64,000 nucleotides of DNA, taken from the NCBI RefSeq assembly GCF_001613125.1, contig NZ_BDBT01000002.1, forward strand, positions 124,001 through 188,000, in the 5' to 3' direction. The DNA comes from Nocardia shimofusensis NBRC 100134. GTDB taxonomy: Bacteria > Actinomycetota > Actinomycetes > Mycobacteriales > Mycobacteriaceae. The first letter of the stretch is position 1. Each line of letters opens with the position of its first letter. The notes beneath the pieces were generated by a model. It worked only from the letters and a program-made list of their open reading frames with translations, was not told where the DNA came from and ran no database searches. A program made the translations under genes and the position numbers. Shown one piece after another: positions 33,883 to 43,713 of this stretch.

Positions 33883-34461
33883 TTACGGGATGGTCAGAAC
33901 CTGGCCGGGATGGATCAGATCCGGGTTCGCGATGCCGCTGGCGTTCGCGATCTCCTGGTAGCGGTTGCCGTCGCCGTAGAAGCGCTCGGCGATCGCCCAC
34001 AGGGTGTCGCCGGGCTCGACGGTGTAGGTGCGGACCTCCGGCGCGGGCGGCGGGGGCACCTCTTCGGCGACCGGCGCGGCAGCGACCGGCTCCGGCTCCG
34101 GCTCCGGCTCCGGAGCGGGCAGCGGGTTGTCGGTGTGGGTCCCGGAGGCCCAAGCCGCCGAACCGTCGGCGCCGTAGAGCACCACGTTGCGGTCCGCCTG
34201 CACGACCAGTCGGTCGACGTTCTCGCCGTTGGTCTCGGTGGACCATGCGGCGCCCTCGCCCTTGTAGAGAACGAAGTTGCCGTCCGTCTGCAGGACGGCG
34301 CGCTGGACACCCTGATCGTGGGTCTGGGTGGCCCAGACGACCTCGCCGTCCGGCTCGGAGAGCACGAGGTTGCCGTCCGGCTGCAGGGTCAGGGTGTATG
34401 CACCGCCGGTCAGGGACTCGCCGAGTCCGAGTTCTTCGCCTACACGCAGCGTGTCGCCCAC
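33883..34461 (-). CDS. Bulb-lectin domain fused to LysM
   Basis: A 192-residue protein with a monocot-type mannose-binding (B-lectin) domain: three sugar-site motifs QPDGNLVLS, QTDGNFVLY and QADRNVVLY (QxDxNxVxY; the third has Arg for Gly). A PEPEPEPEP linker follows, then a LysM domain (YTVEPGDTLWAIAERFYGDGNRYQEIANA...LIHPGQVLTIP). M. smegmatis has a comparable LysM-lectin. LysM binds peptidoglycan, yet the protein begins MGDTLRVGEELG with no signal peptide or anchor, so how it reaches the wall is unclear. It is a single gene convergent with the NTPase cassette. Confidence 0.9.
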   Translation of the reverse strand: MGDTLRVGEELGLGESLTGGAYTLTLQPDGNLVLSEPDGEVVWATQTHDQGVQRAVLQTDGNFVLYKGEGAAWSTETNGENVDRLVVQADRNVVLYGADGSAAWASGTHTDNPLPAPEPEPEPEPVAAAPVAEEVPPPPAPEVRTYTVEPGDTLWAIAERFYGDGNRYQEIANASGIANPDLIHPGQVLTIP

Positions 34462-34637
34462 GTTGTTCCTTTCGAGATGTTCCTGTGCACAGCACCCGAC
34501 AGCGATGCCCGCCGAAAATCGTTGACGCGCATCGCCGCCGAATCTACCGTCGCATCGGTAGCCGGGGCGGGATTACGCGCAGGGTTCGCGGAACGTTCAC
34601 TGTGGGGAATATCCCACCGCCGGACTAGGCTGATCGC

Positions 34638-35123
34638 ATGCACAGGATGTCGAGCCGAGGTACCGCCACCGCGTTGACCGTCTTGCTCCTCGGGCTCGTC
34701 GCGACGGGCTGCGGCCTCGGCGGAGACGCCGACGACGATGCCGCGCAGGACGCTACGCGTTCCGGCAGCATCGCCACGTCCGCACAGACCACGGCGTCGG
34801 CGCCGCCGAGCGAGGCACCGCAGCCGAGCGGCACCCTCGTGACCGCGGACCCGACCATCGTGGACGCACACCCGATTCCGTTCAGATCCTGGTCGCGCCT
34901 GGCCGAGAACCGGATCGCGATCAATTTCGAAATGGGTTCACCGGAGTGTTACGGCGTCGACGCGGTGACCACCGAAACCGACACGACGGTCACGGTGGAG
35001 TTGCGCTCGGGCACCCGCGCCGACGCCGTGGGCAAGATGTGCGTGATGATCGCCGTGTTCGCCCACATGGAGATCCCGCTGGAGCGACCGCTGGGCGATC
35101 GAACCGTGCTCAGCGCCGCGTGA
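34638..35123 (+). CDS. Putative lipoprotein of unknown function
   Basis: A 161-residue protein with a lipoprotein signal peptide (TALTVLLLGLVATGCG, lipobox VATGC with the acylated Cys at residue 25), a Thr/Ser/Ala-rich linker, and a compact C-terminal domain from residue ~75 (ENRIAINFEMGSPECYGVDAV ... VGKMCVMIAVFAHMEIPLERPLG) with two more cysteines that could pair. I do not recognise the domain. Its 3' end overlaps the convergent epimerase gene by 14 bases. Confidence 0.75.
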   Translation: MHRMSSRGTATALTVLLLGLVATGCGLGGDADDDAAQDATRSGSIATSAQTTASAPPSEAPQPSGTLVTADPTIVDAHPIPFRSWSRLAENRIAINFEMGSPECYGVDAVTTETDTTVTVELRSGTRADAVGKMCVMIAVFAHMEIPLERPLGDRTVLSAA

Positions 35124-35997
35124 ACGTGTAGGCCATCCCCTCTTCGAGGGTGGGGTGACTGAACTCGAATCCACTGCCCACCAGCGCTTTCGGCACCATT
35201 CGATGGCCGTTCAGCAGTTCGGCACCCGCCTCGCCGCCGATCAGCTTCAGCAGCGCGCCCGGCACGGTGATCAGAGCGGGGCGACGCAACGCGCGGGCGA
35301 AGGCCTTGGTGAACACCGCGTTGGTGACCGCTTCCGGCGCAACGAGATTGACCGGACCCGAGACCGGCTCGACGAGCAGCCACTGCACGGCCGCGAGCCA
35401 GTCCTGCAACGTGATCCACGGGACGTACTGGCGGCCGCTGCCGAACTTGCCGCCGAGTCCGAGCTTGAACAGCGGACTGAGCCCCTCCACCATCATGGAG
35501 TCCGCGGCCAGCACGTTCGAGGTGCGCAGCAGGACCACTCGCGTGCCCGCTTCCGTGGCCGCGGCCGTGGCCGCCTCCCAGTCCCGGCACATGGTGCCGA
35601 GGAAGTCGTCGGCGTTGGGGGTGAACTCGTCGACCTCGCGGTCCCCGGAATCGCCGTACCAGCCCGCCGCCGAGGCGTTGAGCAGCACCGGCACCGAGGC
35701 CTCGGCCACCGCGCGCGCCAATACCTGTGTGGGCAGGATCCGGCTGTCGCGCAATTCCTGCTGGTAGGCCGGGGTCCACCGCTGGGCCGCGACGGGGGCG
35801 CCGCACAGGTTGATCACCGCGTCGACGCCGGTGAGCACGGCGCTGTCGAAGTCCGAACCCGTTGGATCCCAGGTGATCTCGTCGGCTCCGGCGGCAGGGC
35901 GACGCACCAGCGTCACCACTTCGTGGCCTGCGCCGCGCAGTATGGAAACTAGATTTCGACCCAGATGTCCCGACGATCCGGCGACTACGATACGCAT
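35110..35997 (-). CDS. TIGR01777-type NAD(P)-binding epimerase family protein
   Basis: A 295-residue extended SDR: MRIVVAGSSGHLGRNLVSIL nucleotide site (GxSGxLG), LLNASAAGWYGDSG core, RTSNVLA and a C-terminal AGFEFxHPTLEEG-like end (GSGFEFSHPTLEEGMAYTF). This is the YfcH/SDR39U1-like group, whose substrate is unknown. ATG 35997 (MRIVVAG) is chosen over an upstream frame with no relevant content. It overlaps the convergent lipoprotein gene by 14 bp. Confidence 0.9.
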   Translation of the reverse strand: MRIVVAGSSGHLGRNLVSILRGAGHEVVTLVRRPAAGADEITWDPTGSDFDSAVLTGVDAVINLCGAPVAAQRWTPAYQQELRDSRILPTQVLARAVAEASVPVLLNASAAGWYGDSGDREVDEFTPNADDFLGTMCRDWEAATAAATEAGTRVVLLRTSNVLAADSMMVEGLSPLFKLGLGGKFGSGRQYVPWITLQDWLAAVQWLLVEPVSGPVNLVAPEAVTNAVFTKAFARALRRPALITVPGALLKLIGGEAGAELLNGHRMVPKALVGSGFEFSHPTLEEGMAYTFTRR

Positions 35998-36049
35998 TCG
36001 CTCATTGTGCCGTAGGGCGCCGGGGCGGGCGCGGCGGGCAGAGAAACGG

Positions 36050-36080
36050 CGAGGGTGGACACCGTGTGCGTCCACCCTCG
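36050..36080 (-). terminator. Hairpin after purH
   Basis: 11-bp perfect arms CGAGGGTGGAC / GTCCACCCTCG with a 9-base loop, 18 bases past the purH stop. Confidence 0.7.
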
Positions 36081-36097
36081 CCGGAGAGCTCTCGCGC

Positions 36098-37675
36098 TCA
36101 GTGCGCGAAGTGGCGGGATCCGGTCAGGTAGAGCGTGACTCCCGCTTCCTTGGCCAGGTCGATGGTCTCCTGGTCGCGCACCGACCCGCCGGGCTGCACG
36201 ATGGCGCGCACACCGGCCTGGATCAGCTGCTGCGGGCCGTCCGGGAACGGGAAGAACGCGTCCGACGCGGCGACCGAGCCCTTGGCGCGATCCCCGGCCC
36301 GGCGAACGGCCAGCTGCACCGCGTCGACCCGGTTGACCTGGCCCATACCCACACCCACCGACGCGCCGTCGGCCGCCAGCAGGATGGCGTTGGACTTCAC
36401 CGCGCGGCAGGCCACCCAGGCGAACGCCAGGTCGGTGAGGGTCTGCTCGTCGGCGGCCTCGCCGGCGACCAGGGTCCAGTTGGCCGGGTCGTCGCCCTCG
36501 GCGTCGAGGATGTCGCGCTGCTGGAGCAGCGCGCCGCCGCTGATCGGGCGCAGTTCCACGCCCGCGCGCTGCGGCGGTTCGGCGATCAGGATGCGCACGT
36601 TCTTCTTGCGCTGCAGCACCTCCACCGCGCCGTGCGCGTAGGAGGGGGCGATGATGACCTCGGTGAAGATGTCGGCCACCTGCTCGGCCAGCTCGACGGT
36701 GACCTCACGGTTGGTCGCGATGACGCCGCCGAAGGCGCTCACCGGATCGCAGGCGTGCGCCTTGCGGTGCGCCTCGGCCACATCGGCGCCGATCGCGATG
36801 CCACACGGATTGGCGTGCTTGATGATCGCGACCGCGGGGCTGCTGTGGTCGTAGGCGGCGCGCCAGGCGGCGTCGGCGTCGGTGTAGTTGTTGTACGACA
36901 TCTCCTTGCCGTGCAACTGCTTGGCCTGGGCCAGGCCGGGCTGTCCGTCGGCGGTGTACAGCGCCGCGGACTGGTGCGGGTTCTCGCCGTAGCGCAGCAC
37001 CGCGGCACGTTCCCAGCTGCCGCCGATCCACGCCGGGTACGGGGTGCCGGGCGCCTCGCCCTCGGCTTCGGCCACCGCGGGGGCGCGCACCCCGGTCATC
37101 CAGCTCGCGACCGCCACGTCGTAGGCGGCGGTGTGCTGGAAGGCCTTGGCCGCCAGAGCGGTCCGCTGCGCGAGGGTGAAACCGCCCTCGGTCACCGCCG
37201 ACAGCACGTCGGCGTAGTCACCGGCGTCGACGACCACGGCCACCGACGGGTGGTTCTTCGCGGCCGCGCGCACCATCGACGGGCCGCCGATGTCGATCTG
37301 CTCGACGCACTCGTCCTGGCTCGCGCCACTGGCGACGGTCTGGGTGAACGGGTAGAGGTTCACCACCACCAGTTGGAACGCCTCGACGCCCAGCTCGGTG
37401 AGCTGGTCCAGGTGCTCGGCCTTGCGGGTGTCGGCGAGGATGCCCGCGTGCACCCGGGGGTGCAGCGTCTTGACCCGGCCGTCGAGGGTCTCGGGGAAGC
37501 CGGTCAGCTCCTCGACCTTGGTCACCGGGATACCGGCCTCGGCGATCTTGCCCGCGGTGGAACCGGTCGAGACCAGTTCCACGCCCGCGGCGTGCAGACC
37601 GCTCGCGAGCTCCACGAGCCCGGTCTTGTCGTAGACGCTCACCAGCGCCCTGCGGATCGGCTTGCGTTCAGTCAC
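36098..37675 (-). CDS. purH: Bifunctional AICAR formyltransferase / IMP cyclohydrolase
   Basis: A 525-residue enzyme of the last two steps of purine synthesis. The IMP cyclohydrolase half has [20 protein letters not shown] and [16 protein letters not shown]. The AICAR transformylase half has the [12 protein letters not shown] and [18 protein letters not shown] motifs, and [11 protein letters not shown] (His and Lys used in formyl transfer). Its start overlaps the purN stop (4 bases), as in M. tuberculosis Rv0957-Rv0956. Confidence 0.97.
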   Translation of the reverse strand: MTERKPIRRALVSVYDKTGLVELASGLHAAGVELVSTGSTAGKIAEAGIPVTKVEELTGFPETLDGRVKTLHPRVHAGILADTRKAEHLDQLTELGVEAFQLVVVNLYPFTQTVASGASQDECVEQIDIGGPSMVRAAAKNHPSVAVVVDAGDYADVLSAVTEGGFTLAQRTALAAKAFQHTAAYDVAVASWMTGVRAPAVAEAEGEAPGTPYPAWIGGSWERAAVLRYGENPHQSAALYTADGQPGLAQAKQLHGKEMSYNNYTDADAAWRAAYDHSSPAVAIIKHANPCGIAIGADVAEAHRKAHACDPVSAFGGVIATNREVTVELAEQVADIFTEVIIAPSYAHGAVEVLQRKKNVRILIAEPPQRAGVELRPISGGALLQQRDILDAEGDDPANWTLVAGEAADEQTLTDLAFAWVACRAVKSNAILLAADGASVGVGMGQVNRVDAVQLAVRRAGDRAKGSVAASDAFFPFPDGPQQLIQAGVRAIVQPGGSVRDQETIDLAKEAGVTLYLTGSRHFAH

Positions 37676-38304
37676 CGGTGCACCCGCTCATCTGGAATTA
37701 CTGCCTTTCGTCCGTCGGAGACAATGCCTCGCGTGGCGACGGCGGCGACGACTTCCGCCAGCAACCGTCGTTCGACAACCTTGATGCGCTCGTGCAGGGT
37801 GGCCTCGTCGTCACCGGGCAGCACCGGCACCGGCTCCTGCGCCAGGATCGGGCCGGTGTCCACGCCCGCGTCGACCAGATGCACCGTCGAGCCGGTGACC
37901 CGCACCCCGTAGGCGAGCGCGTCACGCACACCGTGCGCGCCGGGGAAGGACGGCAGCAGCGCGGGATGGGTGTTGATGATCCGACCGCCGAAGCGAGCCA
38001 GGAAGGCCGGGCCGAGGATCTTCATGAAGCCCGCGGAGACCACCAGATCCGGGTGGTAGGCCGCGACCTGCTCGGTCAGCGCCGCGTCCCAGGCATCGCG
38101 GTCGGCGTAGTCGGGCAGCGCGACCCGGAAATGCGGAACACCCGCCTCCTCGGCGTGACCGGTGGCCGCACACGAGCGATCCACGCCCACAGCGACGATC
38201 TTCGCCGGATACCCGGGTTCGCCCGCCGCGTCGAGCAGGGAACGCAGCAGCGATCCGGTGCCCGAGGCGAGCACAACGACGGTAGCCGGGGCCGCGGTCG
38301 GCAT
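37672..38304 (-). CDS. purN: Phosphoribosylglycinamide formyltransferase
   Basis: A 210-residue GAR transformylase: [19 protein letters not shown] (phosphate loop), [37 protein letters not shown] with the catalytic Asn-His-Asp set (N in [10 protein letters not shown]; Asp in [10 protein letters not shown]). The start chosen is ATG 38304. It lies ahead of purH with a 4-base overlap and downstream of the DUF6350 gene, the same order as in mycobacteria. Confidence 0.95.
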   Translation of the reverse strand: MPTAAPATVVVLASGTGSLLRSLLDAAGEPGYPAKIVAVGVDRSCAATGHAEEAGVPHFRVALPDYADRDAWDAALTEQVAAYHPDLVVSAGFMKILGPAFLARFGGRIINTHPALLPSFPGAHGVRDALAYGVRVTGSTVHLVDAGVDTGPILAQEPVPVLPGDDEATLHERIKVVERRLLAEVVAAVATRGIVSDGRKAVIPDERVHR

Positions 38305-38486
38305 CCACGTGGCATGCGAAGGCGTCAGCGCTCTACTCCTGCGTGTCGATCTGTCGGCGGGGGAACGTCACCGCCGGTGATCAGCGTAGTCGGTGGCGCG
38401 GACGATCTTGACGACCGGTCGGCAGCGGGTGCTCCGGCCGGGTGACACGCGGCCGAGGGGGGCGTGGCGCTCTCCGGTGCGGCAGG

Positions 38487-40184
38487 TCAGCGGGCAGCGT
38501 CGGGATCGACTACTTCGGCGTCGACGATGTCGGCGGCCGGTTCGCGGCGTGGGCGGCTGACGGCAGGAGGATCGTCGAGGACTTCGGCCTCGATCGCGTC
38601 GGGATGATCGCGGTCGGCCTCGTCGTGCTCGTGATCGCGGTCCGCGACGTCGTGATCGGGATCGTCGCGTTCTGGCCCGTGATCGGGATCGTAGTCGTCC
38701 TCGTCGTGGCCGTGATCGGGATCGCCGTCCTCGTAGTCGCCGTCGTGGTGGTCGTCGTAATGCTCGTCGTCGTAATCGTCGTCGTAGTAGTAGTCGTGCT
38801 CGTCGTCGTAATCGTCGTCGTCGTAATCGTCGTCGTAATGCTCGTCGTAGTGATCGTCGTCGTAGTGATCGTCGTCGCGGCCGTCCTCGTGGTCGGCACG
38901 GGAACCACCCCGGCGGTCGTAGTCGTCATCGTCGTAGTAGCCGTGGCCGACGCGCCCTGCGCGGCGGTCCAGGACCAGCCTGGCCGCGATCAGACCGATC
39001 CAGCCGGTGAACGCGAGGACGAGGAACGATGACGCGGCGAAGACCAGCAGGTCCAGGCCCACGTGGCCGAAGCCGCCCAGCTCGCCGCCGGCCAGGAGCG
39101 CCGCGACGAGCAGCACGAGTGTCGTCCCGGCGGCGCAGACGAGAACCGACCAGGGACGACGGATCTCGTCGTCACCGGTGCGCGCCAGATCGAGACCGGT
39201 GACGACCCCGACGGCTGCGGGCAGCGCCATCAGCAACGGCCACCACCCGGCCGCGGGACCGACCGGCAGCGCGGCCAGCACGGGCACCGCGGGCACCGGG
39301 CCGCCGACCACCTCGAACAGGCTGATCGAGGCCGCGCCGAACTGCACGGGCGCGCCCATCAGCACCCCGAGTGCACCGACCACGACATTGGGGAGATAGA
39401 CCAGCGAGAGCGCTGTCAGGCCGAGCACGCCCCAGACATTGCCCGCGCTGCCATAGCCCTCCCCCAGCGCCGACCAGTGCGCGAGCAGCGACACCACGGT
39501 CACCGCCGCCGCGCAGGCGAGCAGCCGCAGTGCGGTGCGCCCCGAGCAGCGCAGACCGGTCACCGCCCAGTCCGGCAGCCGCAGCACGTCGACCACGTGC
39601 GGGATCTCCTGGCTCACCATGCCCGCCACCGCCGCGATCGTGTGCAGCGCGAGCACCCAGCCGAAGGCGCCGAGCGCGTTCGGCGAGCGCACCGGCAGGA
39701 TTCCCGACGCGTCCTCGACCACGGCCAGACAGACCGCGGTGACCAGCAGCGGCCCGCCGAGCGCCGCGCCGATCAGCCAGCCGAGATCGGCGCGTGAACT
39801 GTCCGGCAGCATGGCGCGGGCGCATTCGCGCGCCGCCGCCCACAGCAGGACGGCAGTGGGCAGCAACGGCAGCAGTCCGAGCGTGGTCTGGCCGACGACC
39901 AGCGGAACCTGGTGCATCGCAAGCCAACTCGCGGCGATCGCGGCGGAGGTGCCCGCCATGCCGTCGCCGGAGGTGAGCAGCGTGAGCAGCACCAGCACGG
40001 CGATCACCAGCATCGCCTGGGCCGCCGGGCGGACCGCGACGAGCAGCAGTACCCGAGCCCGCTCCGGGGTCAGCGACAGGAACCCCGGCTCGTAGATCTC
40101 CTCGGGCCCGCTACGCACGGGCCGCTCCGGCTTCCCGGGAGGTTCCCCGGTCCAGCGGACGAGCGAGTTTCTGGGTGAGCTCAT
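38487..40184 (-). CDS. DUF6350/PerM-like multi-pass membrane protein with Asp-His-Tyr tail
   Basis: A 565-residue protein: about ten membrane helices in residues 45-425 (e.g. AMLVIAVLVLLTLLTSG, VGQTTLGLLPLLPTAVLLWAA, WWPLLMALPAAVGVV), then a ~140-residue hydrophilic tail of Asp, His, Tyr and Glu (DDDHYDDDHYDEHYDDD, repeated). By synteny with purN-purH it corresponds to Rv0955 (PerM), linked to cell division and persistence. The tail is unusual and could bind divalent metal; I infer that only from composition. Confidence 0.82.
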   Translation of the reverse strand: MSSPRNSLVRWTGEPPGKPERPVRSGPEEIYEPGFLSLTPERARVLLLVAVRPAAQAMLVIAVLVLLTLLTSGDGMAGTSAAIAASWLAMHQVPLVVGQTTLGLLPLLPTAVLLWAAARECARAMLPDSSRADLGWLIGAALGGPLLVTAVCLAVVEDASGILPVRSPNALGAFGWVLALHTIAAVAGMVSQEIPHVVDVLRLPDWAVTGLRCSGRTALRLLACAAAVTVVSLLAHWSALGEGYGSAGNVWGVLGLTALSLVYLPNVVVGALGVLMGAPVQFGAASISLFEVVGGPVPAVPVLAALPVGPAAGWWPLLMALPAAVGVVTGLDLARTGDDEIRRPWSVLVCAAGTTLVLLVAALLAGGELGGFGHVGLDLLVFAASSFLVLAFTGWIGLIAARLVLDRRAGRVGHGYYDDDDYDRRGGSRADHEDGRDDDHYDDDHYDEHYDDDYDDDDYDDEHDYYYDDDYDDEHYDDHHDGDYEDGDPDHGHDEDDYDPDHGPERDDPDHDVADRDHEHDEADRDHPDAIEAEVLDDPPAVSRPRREPAADIVDAEVVDPDAAR

Positions 40185-40230
40185 GGGAATTCAGCGTGGC
40201 AGCCTTCGCGACGGGATCGGGGCAGGCGCG

Positions 40231-40269
40231 CCGCGAGCACCCGCCCTGGAACGGGCCGGGTGCTCGCGG
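40231..40269 (-). terminator. Hairpin after the DUF5336 gene
   Basis: 12-bp perfect arms CCGCGAGCACCC / GGGTGCTCGCGG with a 15-base loop between the DUF5336 stop and the next gene. Confidence 0.65.
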
Positions 40270-40329
40270 GGTACTTCTTCGACCGATCTGGTTCGGTACA
40301 GGTACTTCGAGACCGGGTGCTGCGACGAC

Positions 40330-41409
40330 CTACTTGTTGTTGTTGTCGTCGGAGGGCCGGAACGCCGTGGTGGCGTCGGCGGCCGGGTCACCGGTGGTCT
40401 CACCGCCGAACGGCTGTCCCTGCTGCTGACCGGCTTGCGGGGCGGCGGGCTGCTGACCGTAACCGGCGCCGTACTGCTGGCCGGACTGGCCGCCGTAGTG
40501 CTGGGTCGCGCTCTCGTCGGGACGCGGCTGCGCACCGCTCGCGTAGGGCGAGGGCTGCTGCGGCGCACCGTATCCCGGCTGCTGCTGACCGTAACCCGGC
40601 TGCTGACCGTACCCCGGCTGGCTCTGCTGGCCGTACGGCGAGGCGGCCTGCTGGCCGGGCTGGCTCTGACCGTAGGGCGACTGCTGCGCCGGGTACTGCG
40701 CGCCGGAACCGTACCCGGGCTGCTGACCGTAACCCTGTCCCTGCTGACCGTAGGTCTGCTGGCCGGGCTGGCTCTGCTGGCCGTACTGCGACTGGCCCTG
40801 CTGGCCGTAGGAACCGTAACCGCCCTGCTGGCCGGGGAATCCACCCTGCTGACCGGCCGGCTGCGCGGGCTTGGGAGCGGGCGGCTTCAGGATGCCCGCG
40901 TCGAACAGCACCGCCGCGACCGCGATGGCGGTCTGCACCAGCGCCAGGAAGATCAGCACCCAGGCGCCGAACTTCGCGCCGTAGCCTTCGGGCAGCGCGA
41001 TGACCTGGAACAGCAGCGCCAGGAAACCGGCGGCCGACGCCGCGGCGGCAGCGCCCTTCCAATCCTGCTTCGGCAGCAGCGACAGACCGGCCAGCAGACC
41101 GCCGAGCAGCAGCAGGGCGAGCAGCCCGGCCATGCCCATGCTGAACGCCGACTGCGAATCACCGGTGATGGTGGCGCCGTTGAAGGAGTTGGTGATCTCC
41201 GGCTGAGCGAACGGCAGGAACCCGAGCAGGAAGTTGAGCACACCGAGCGCAGCGACGCCGACCACCAGGAAGAACGGCAGCCCCTTGGCCGCGGCACCGG
41301 CGGCGCTCGCACCGGCGCCTGCACCGGTCGGCTGGCCGGGGCCGGGTGCGGAAGGTGCGGAGGGCGTCGCGGGTGTGTTGTACCCGGAGCCCCCGGTCGG
41401 GTAGGACAT
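40330..41409 (-). CDS. DUF5336 membrane protein (Rv0954-like) with Gln/Gly/Tyr-rich tail
   Basis: A 359-residue protein with four hydrophobic segments between residues ~45 and 170 ([81 protein letters not shown]) and then ~180 residues of repeats built on GYGQQ, SQYGQQ and QPGYGQQ. The family is a conserved mycobacterial envelope protein. The Q/G/Y/P composition resembles phase-separating or prion-like sequence. ATG 41409 (MSYPTGG) is used. Confidence 0.85.
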   Translation of the reverse strand: MSYPTGGSGYNTPATPSAPSAPGPGQPTGAGAGASAAGAAAKGLPFFLVVGVAALGVLNFLLGFLPFAQPEITNSFNGATITGDSQSAFSMGMAGLLALLLLGGLLAGLSLLPKQDWKGAAAAASAAGFLALLFQVIALPEGYGAKFGAWVLIFLALVQTAIAVAAVLFDAGILKPPAPKPAQPAGQQGGFPGQQGGYGSYGQQGQSQYGQQSQPGQQTYGQQGQGYGQQPGYGSGAQYPAQQSPYGQSQPGQQAASPYGQQSQPGYGQQPGYGQQQPGYGAPQQPSPYASGAQPRPDESATQHYGGQSGQQYGAGYGQQPAAPQAGQQQGQPFGGETTGDPAADATTAFRPSDDNNNK

Positions 41410-41523
41410 GTCGTCGTCTCCTCGGTCGAGTTCGTGTACTTCGGCTGGACTACTTCTGACGCTACTGCACGCGCCCGCACCGGTCATCCTCACCCGAACG
41501 GGTCGTCCTCGTGCGCCGAAGCG

Positions 41524-41561
41524 GAAGGACCGCCTTCCGGTTACCCGAAAAGCGGTCCTTC
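41524..41561 (-). terminator. Hairpin after sucD
   Basis: 10-bp perfect arms GAAGGACCGC / GCGGTCCTTC with an 18-base loop, 45 bases past the sucD stop. Confidence 0.55.
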
Positions 41562-41606
41562 AACGTGCTTTATCCGATCGAGTCCGAGCGGATGGCTCCC
41601 AGGGAA

Positions 41607-42521
41607 TCAGGCGGTGATCGACGCCTGCTCCAGGATCTCGCGCGCCAGGGCGGCGGTCTCCGAAGGAGTCTTGCCGACCTTGACGCCCGCGGCCTCGAGC
41701 GCGTCCTTCTTGGCCTGGGCGGTGCCCGAGGAGCCGGACACGATGGCGCCGGCGTGGCCCATGGTCTTGCCCTCCGGAGCGGTGAAGCCCGCGACGTAGC
41801 CGACGACCGGCTTGGTGACGTTGGCCTGGATGTAGGCCGCGGCCCGCTCCTCGGCGTCGCCGCCGATCTCGCCGATCATGACGATGAGCTTGGTCTCGGG
41901 ATCCTTCTCGAACGCCTCGATGGCGTCGATGTGGGTGGTGCCGATGACCGGGTCGCCGCCGATGCCGATGGAGGTCGAGAAGCCGAAGTCGCGCAGCTCG
42001 TACATCATCTGGTAGGTCAGCGTGCCGGACTTCGACACCAGGCCGATCGGGCCCTTGCCGGTGATGTTGGCCGGGGTGATGCCGACCAGCGCCTCGCCCG
42101 GGGTGATGATGCCGGGGCAGTTGGGGCCGATGATCCGGGTCTTGTTGCCCTTTTCCACGTTGTAGGCCCACGCGTACGCGGTGTCCTGCACGGGGATGCC
42201 CTCGGTGATGACCACGAGCAGCGGGATCTCCGCGTCGATGGCCTCGATGATGGCGTCCTTGGCGAACTTCGGCGGCACGAACGCGATGGACACGTCGGCG
42301 CCGGTCTCCTTGATGGCCTCGGCGACGGTGCCGAACACCGGCAGCTCGACGGCGTTGCCGTCTTTGTCGGTGTGCGACACGGTGGTGCCGGCCTTGCGGG
42401 CGTTCACGCCACCGACGACCTGGGTGCCGGCCTTGAGCATGAGGGCGGTGTGCTTGGTGCCCTCACCGCCGGTGATGCCCTGGACGATGACCTTGGAGTC
42501 CTTGTTCAGGAAGATAGACAT
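41607..42521 (-). CDS. sucD: Succinyl-CoA ligase alpha subunit
   Basis: A 304-residue alpha subunit: [25 protein letters not shown] (CoA-binding start), [22 protein letters not shown] and the phosphorylated His region [21 protein letters not shown]. It forms the TCA-cycle enzyme that makes ATP/GTP from succinyl-CoA with SucC. It lies 25 bp downstream of sucC. Confidence 0.97.
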   Translation of the reverse strand: MSIFLNKDSKVIVQGITGGEGTKHTALMLKAGTQVVGGVNARKAGTTVSHTDKDGNAVELPVFGTVAEAIKETGADVSIAFVPPKFAKDAIIEAIDAEIPLLVVITEGIPVQDTAYAWAYNVEKGNKTRIIGPNCPGIITPGEALVGITPANITGKGPIGLVSKSGTLTYQMMYELRDFGFSTSIGIGGDPVIGTTHIDAIEAFEKDPETKLIVMIGEIGGDAEERAAAYIQANVTKPVVGYVAGFTAPEGKTMGHAGAIVSGSSGTAQAKKDALEAAGVKVGKTPSETAALAREILEQASITA

Positions 42522-42546
42522 GAGATTCGGTCCTTACTCGTCCGCG

Positions 42547-43713
42547 TCAGCGGGCGGCTGCCAGTTCGGCGGCCTTGTCGGCGCCTTCGTCCATTGTCTG
42601 AGCCAGCGTCACCAGCGGGTGCGCGGCGTCGGCCAGAATCTGCCTGCCCTCTTCGACGCGGTTGCCGTCGAGACGCACGACCAGCGGCTTGTTCGCCTCC
42701 TCGCCCAGGATCTCGAGCGCCTTGACGATGCCGTTGGCGACCGCGTCACACGCGGTGATGCCACCGAAGACGTTCACGAACACGCTCTTGACCTGCGCGT
42801 CGTTGAGGATGACGTCCAAACCGGCGGCCATGATCTCGGCCGAGGCGCCACCGCCGATGTCGAGGAAGTTGGCCGGCTTCACGCCGCCGTGGTTCTCACC
42901 GGCGTAGGCGACCACGTCGAGGGTCGACATGACCAGACCCGCGCCGTTGCCGATGATGCCGACCTCGCCGTCGAGCTTGACGTAGTTGAGGTCGTTCTGC
43001 TTGGCCTTGAGCTCGAGCGGATCGGTGGCGTCGATGTCCGCGAACTCGTCGTGCTCCGGATGCCGGAAGGAGGCGTTCTCGTCCAGGGTCACCTTGCCGT
43101 CGAGGGCGAGGATCTCGTCCTGCGGGGTGCGCACCAGCGGGTTGACCTCGACCAGGGTGGCGTCTTCGGCGACGAAGACCTCCCACAGCTTCTGGATGGT
43201 CACCGCGGCGGAGTCGAGCACCTCGGCGGGCAGGTGGCCCTGCTCGGCGATGGAGCGCGCGAACGCCAGATCGACACCCTTGACGGCGTCGACGGCGACC
43301 TTGGCCAGACGGTCCGGCTTGGTGGCGGCGACCTCTTCGATCTCCATGCCGCCTTCCACCGAGCACATGGCCAGGTAGGTGCGGTTGGCGCGATCGAGCA
43401 GGAAGGAGATGTAGTACTCCTCGGCGATGTCCTTCGCCTCGGCCACCAGGATCTTCTTCGTGATGTGGCCCTTGATGTCCAGGCCGATGATGTTCTGCGC
43501 GTGGGTGAACGCGTCCTCCGGGGTGGCGGCGTACTTCACGCCACCGGCCTTGCCGCGGCCACCGACCTTGACCTGGGACTTGATCATCACCGGCTTGCCG
43601 ATTTCCTCCGCGATGGCGCGGGCGTCCTCGGCCGTGTCCGTGACGCGGCCCTCGGACGAAGGCACTCCGTGCTTAACGAAGAGCTCCTTCGCCTGATATT
43701 CGAAGAGATCCAT
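42547..43713 (-). CDS. sucC: Succinyl-CoA ligase beta subunit
   Basis: A 388-residue ATP-grasp protein: [34 protein letters not shown] nucleotide-binding motif, [16 protein letters not shown], and the C-terminal [20 protein letters not shown] with [12 protein letters not shown] phosphate contact. It pairs with SucD in the same operon, and the position beside the M23 peptidase gene matches M. tuberculosis Rv0951-Rv0952. Confidence 0.97.
   Translation of the reverse strand: MDLFEYQAKELFVKHGVPSSEGRVTDTAEDARAIAEEIGKPVMIKSQVKVGGRGKAGGVKYAATPEDAFTHAQNIIGLDIKGHITKKILVAEAKDIAEEYYISFLLDRANRTYLAMCSVEGGMEIEEVAATKPDRLAKVAVDAVKGVDLAFARSIAEQGHLPAEVLDSAAVTIQKLWEVFVAEDATLVEVNPLVRTPQDEILALDGKVTLDENASFRHPEHDEFADIDATDPLELKAKQNDLNYVKLDGEVGIIGNGAGLVMSTLDVVAYAGENHGGVKPANFLDIGGGASAEIMAAGLDVILNDAQVKSVFVNVFGGITACDAVANGIVKALEILGEEANKPLVVRLDGNRVEEGRQILADAAHPLVTLAQTMDEGADKAAELAAAR

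Noticed and set aside
38442..39032. Val/Ile-rich plus-strand frame that looks like a membrane protein
   Set aside because: It is the complement of the Asp/His/Tyr repeat of the PerM-like gene (GAC/GAT codons read as GTC/ATC), not a real hydrophobic protein.
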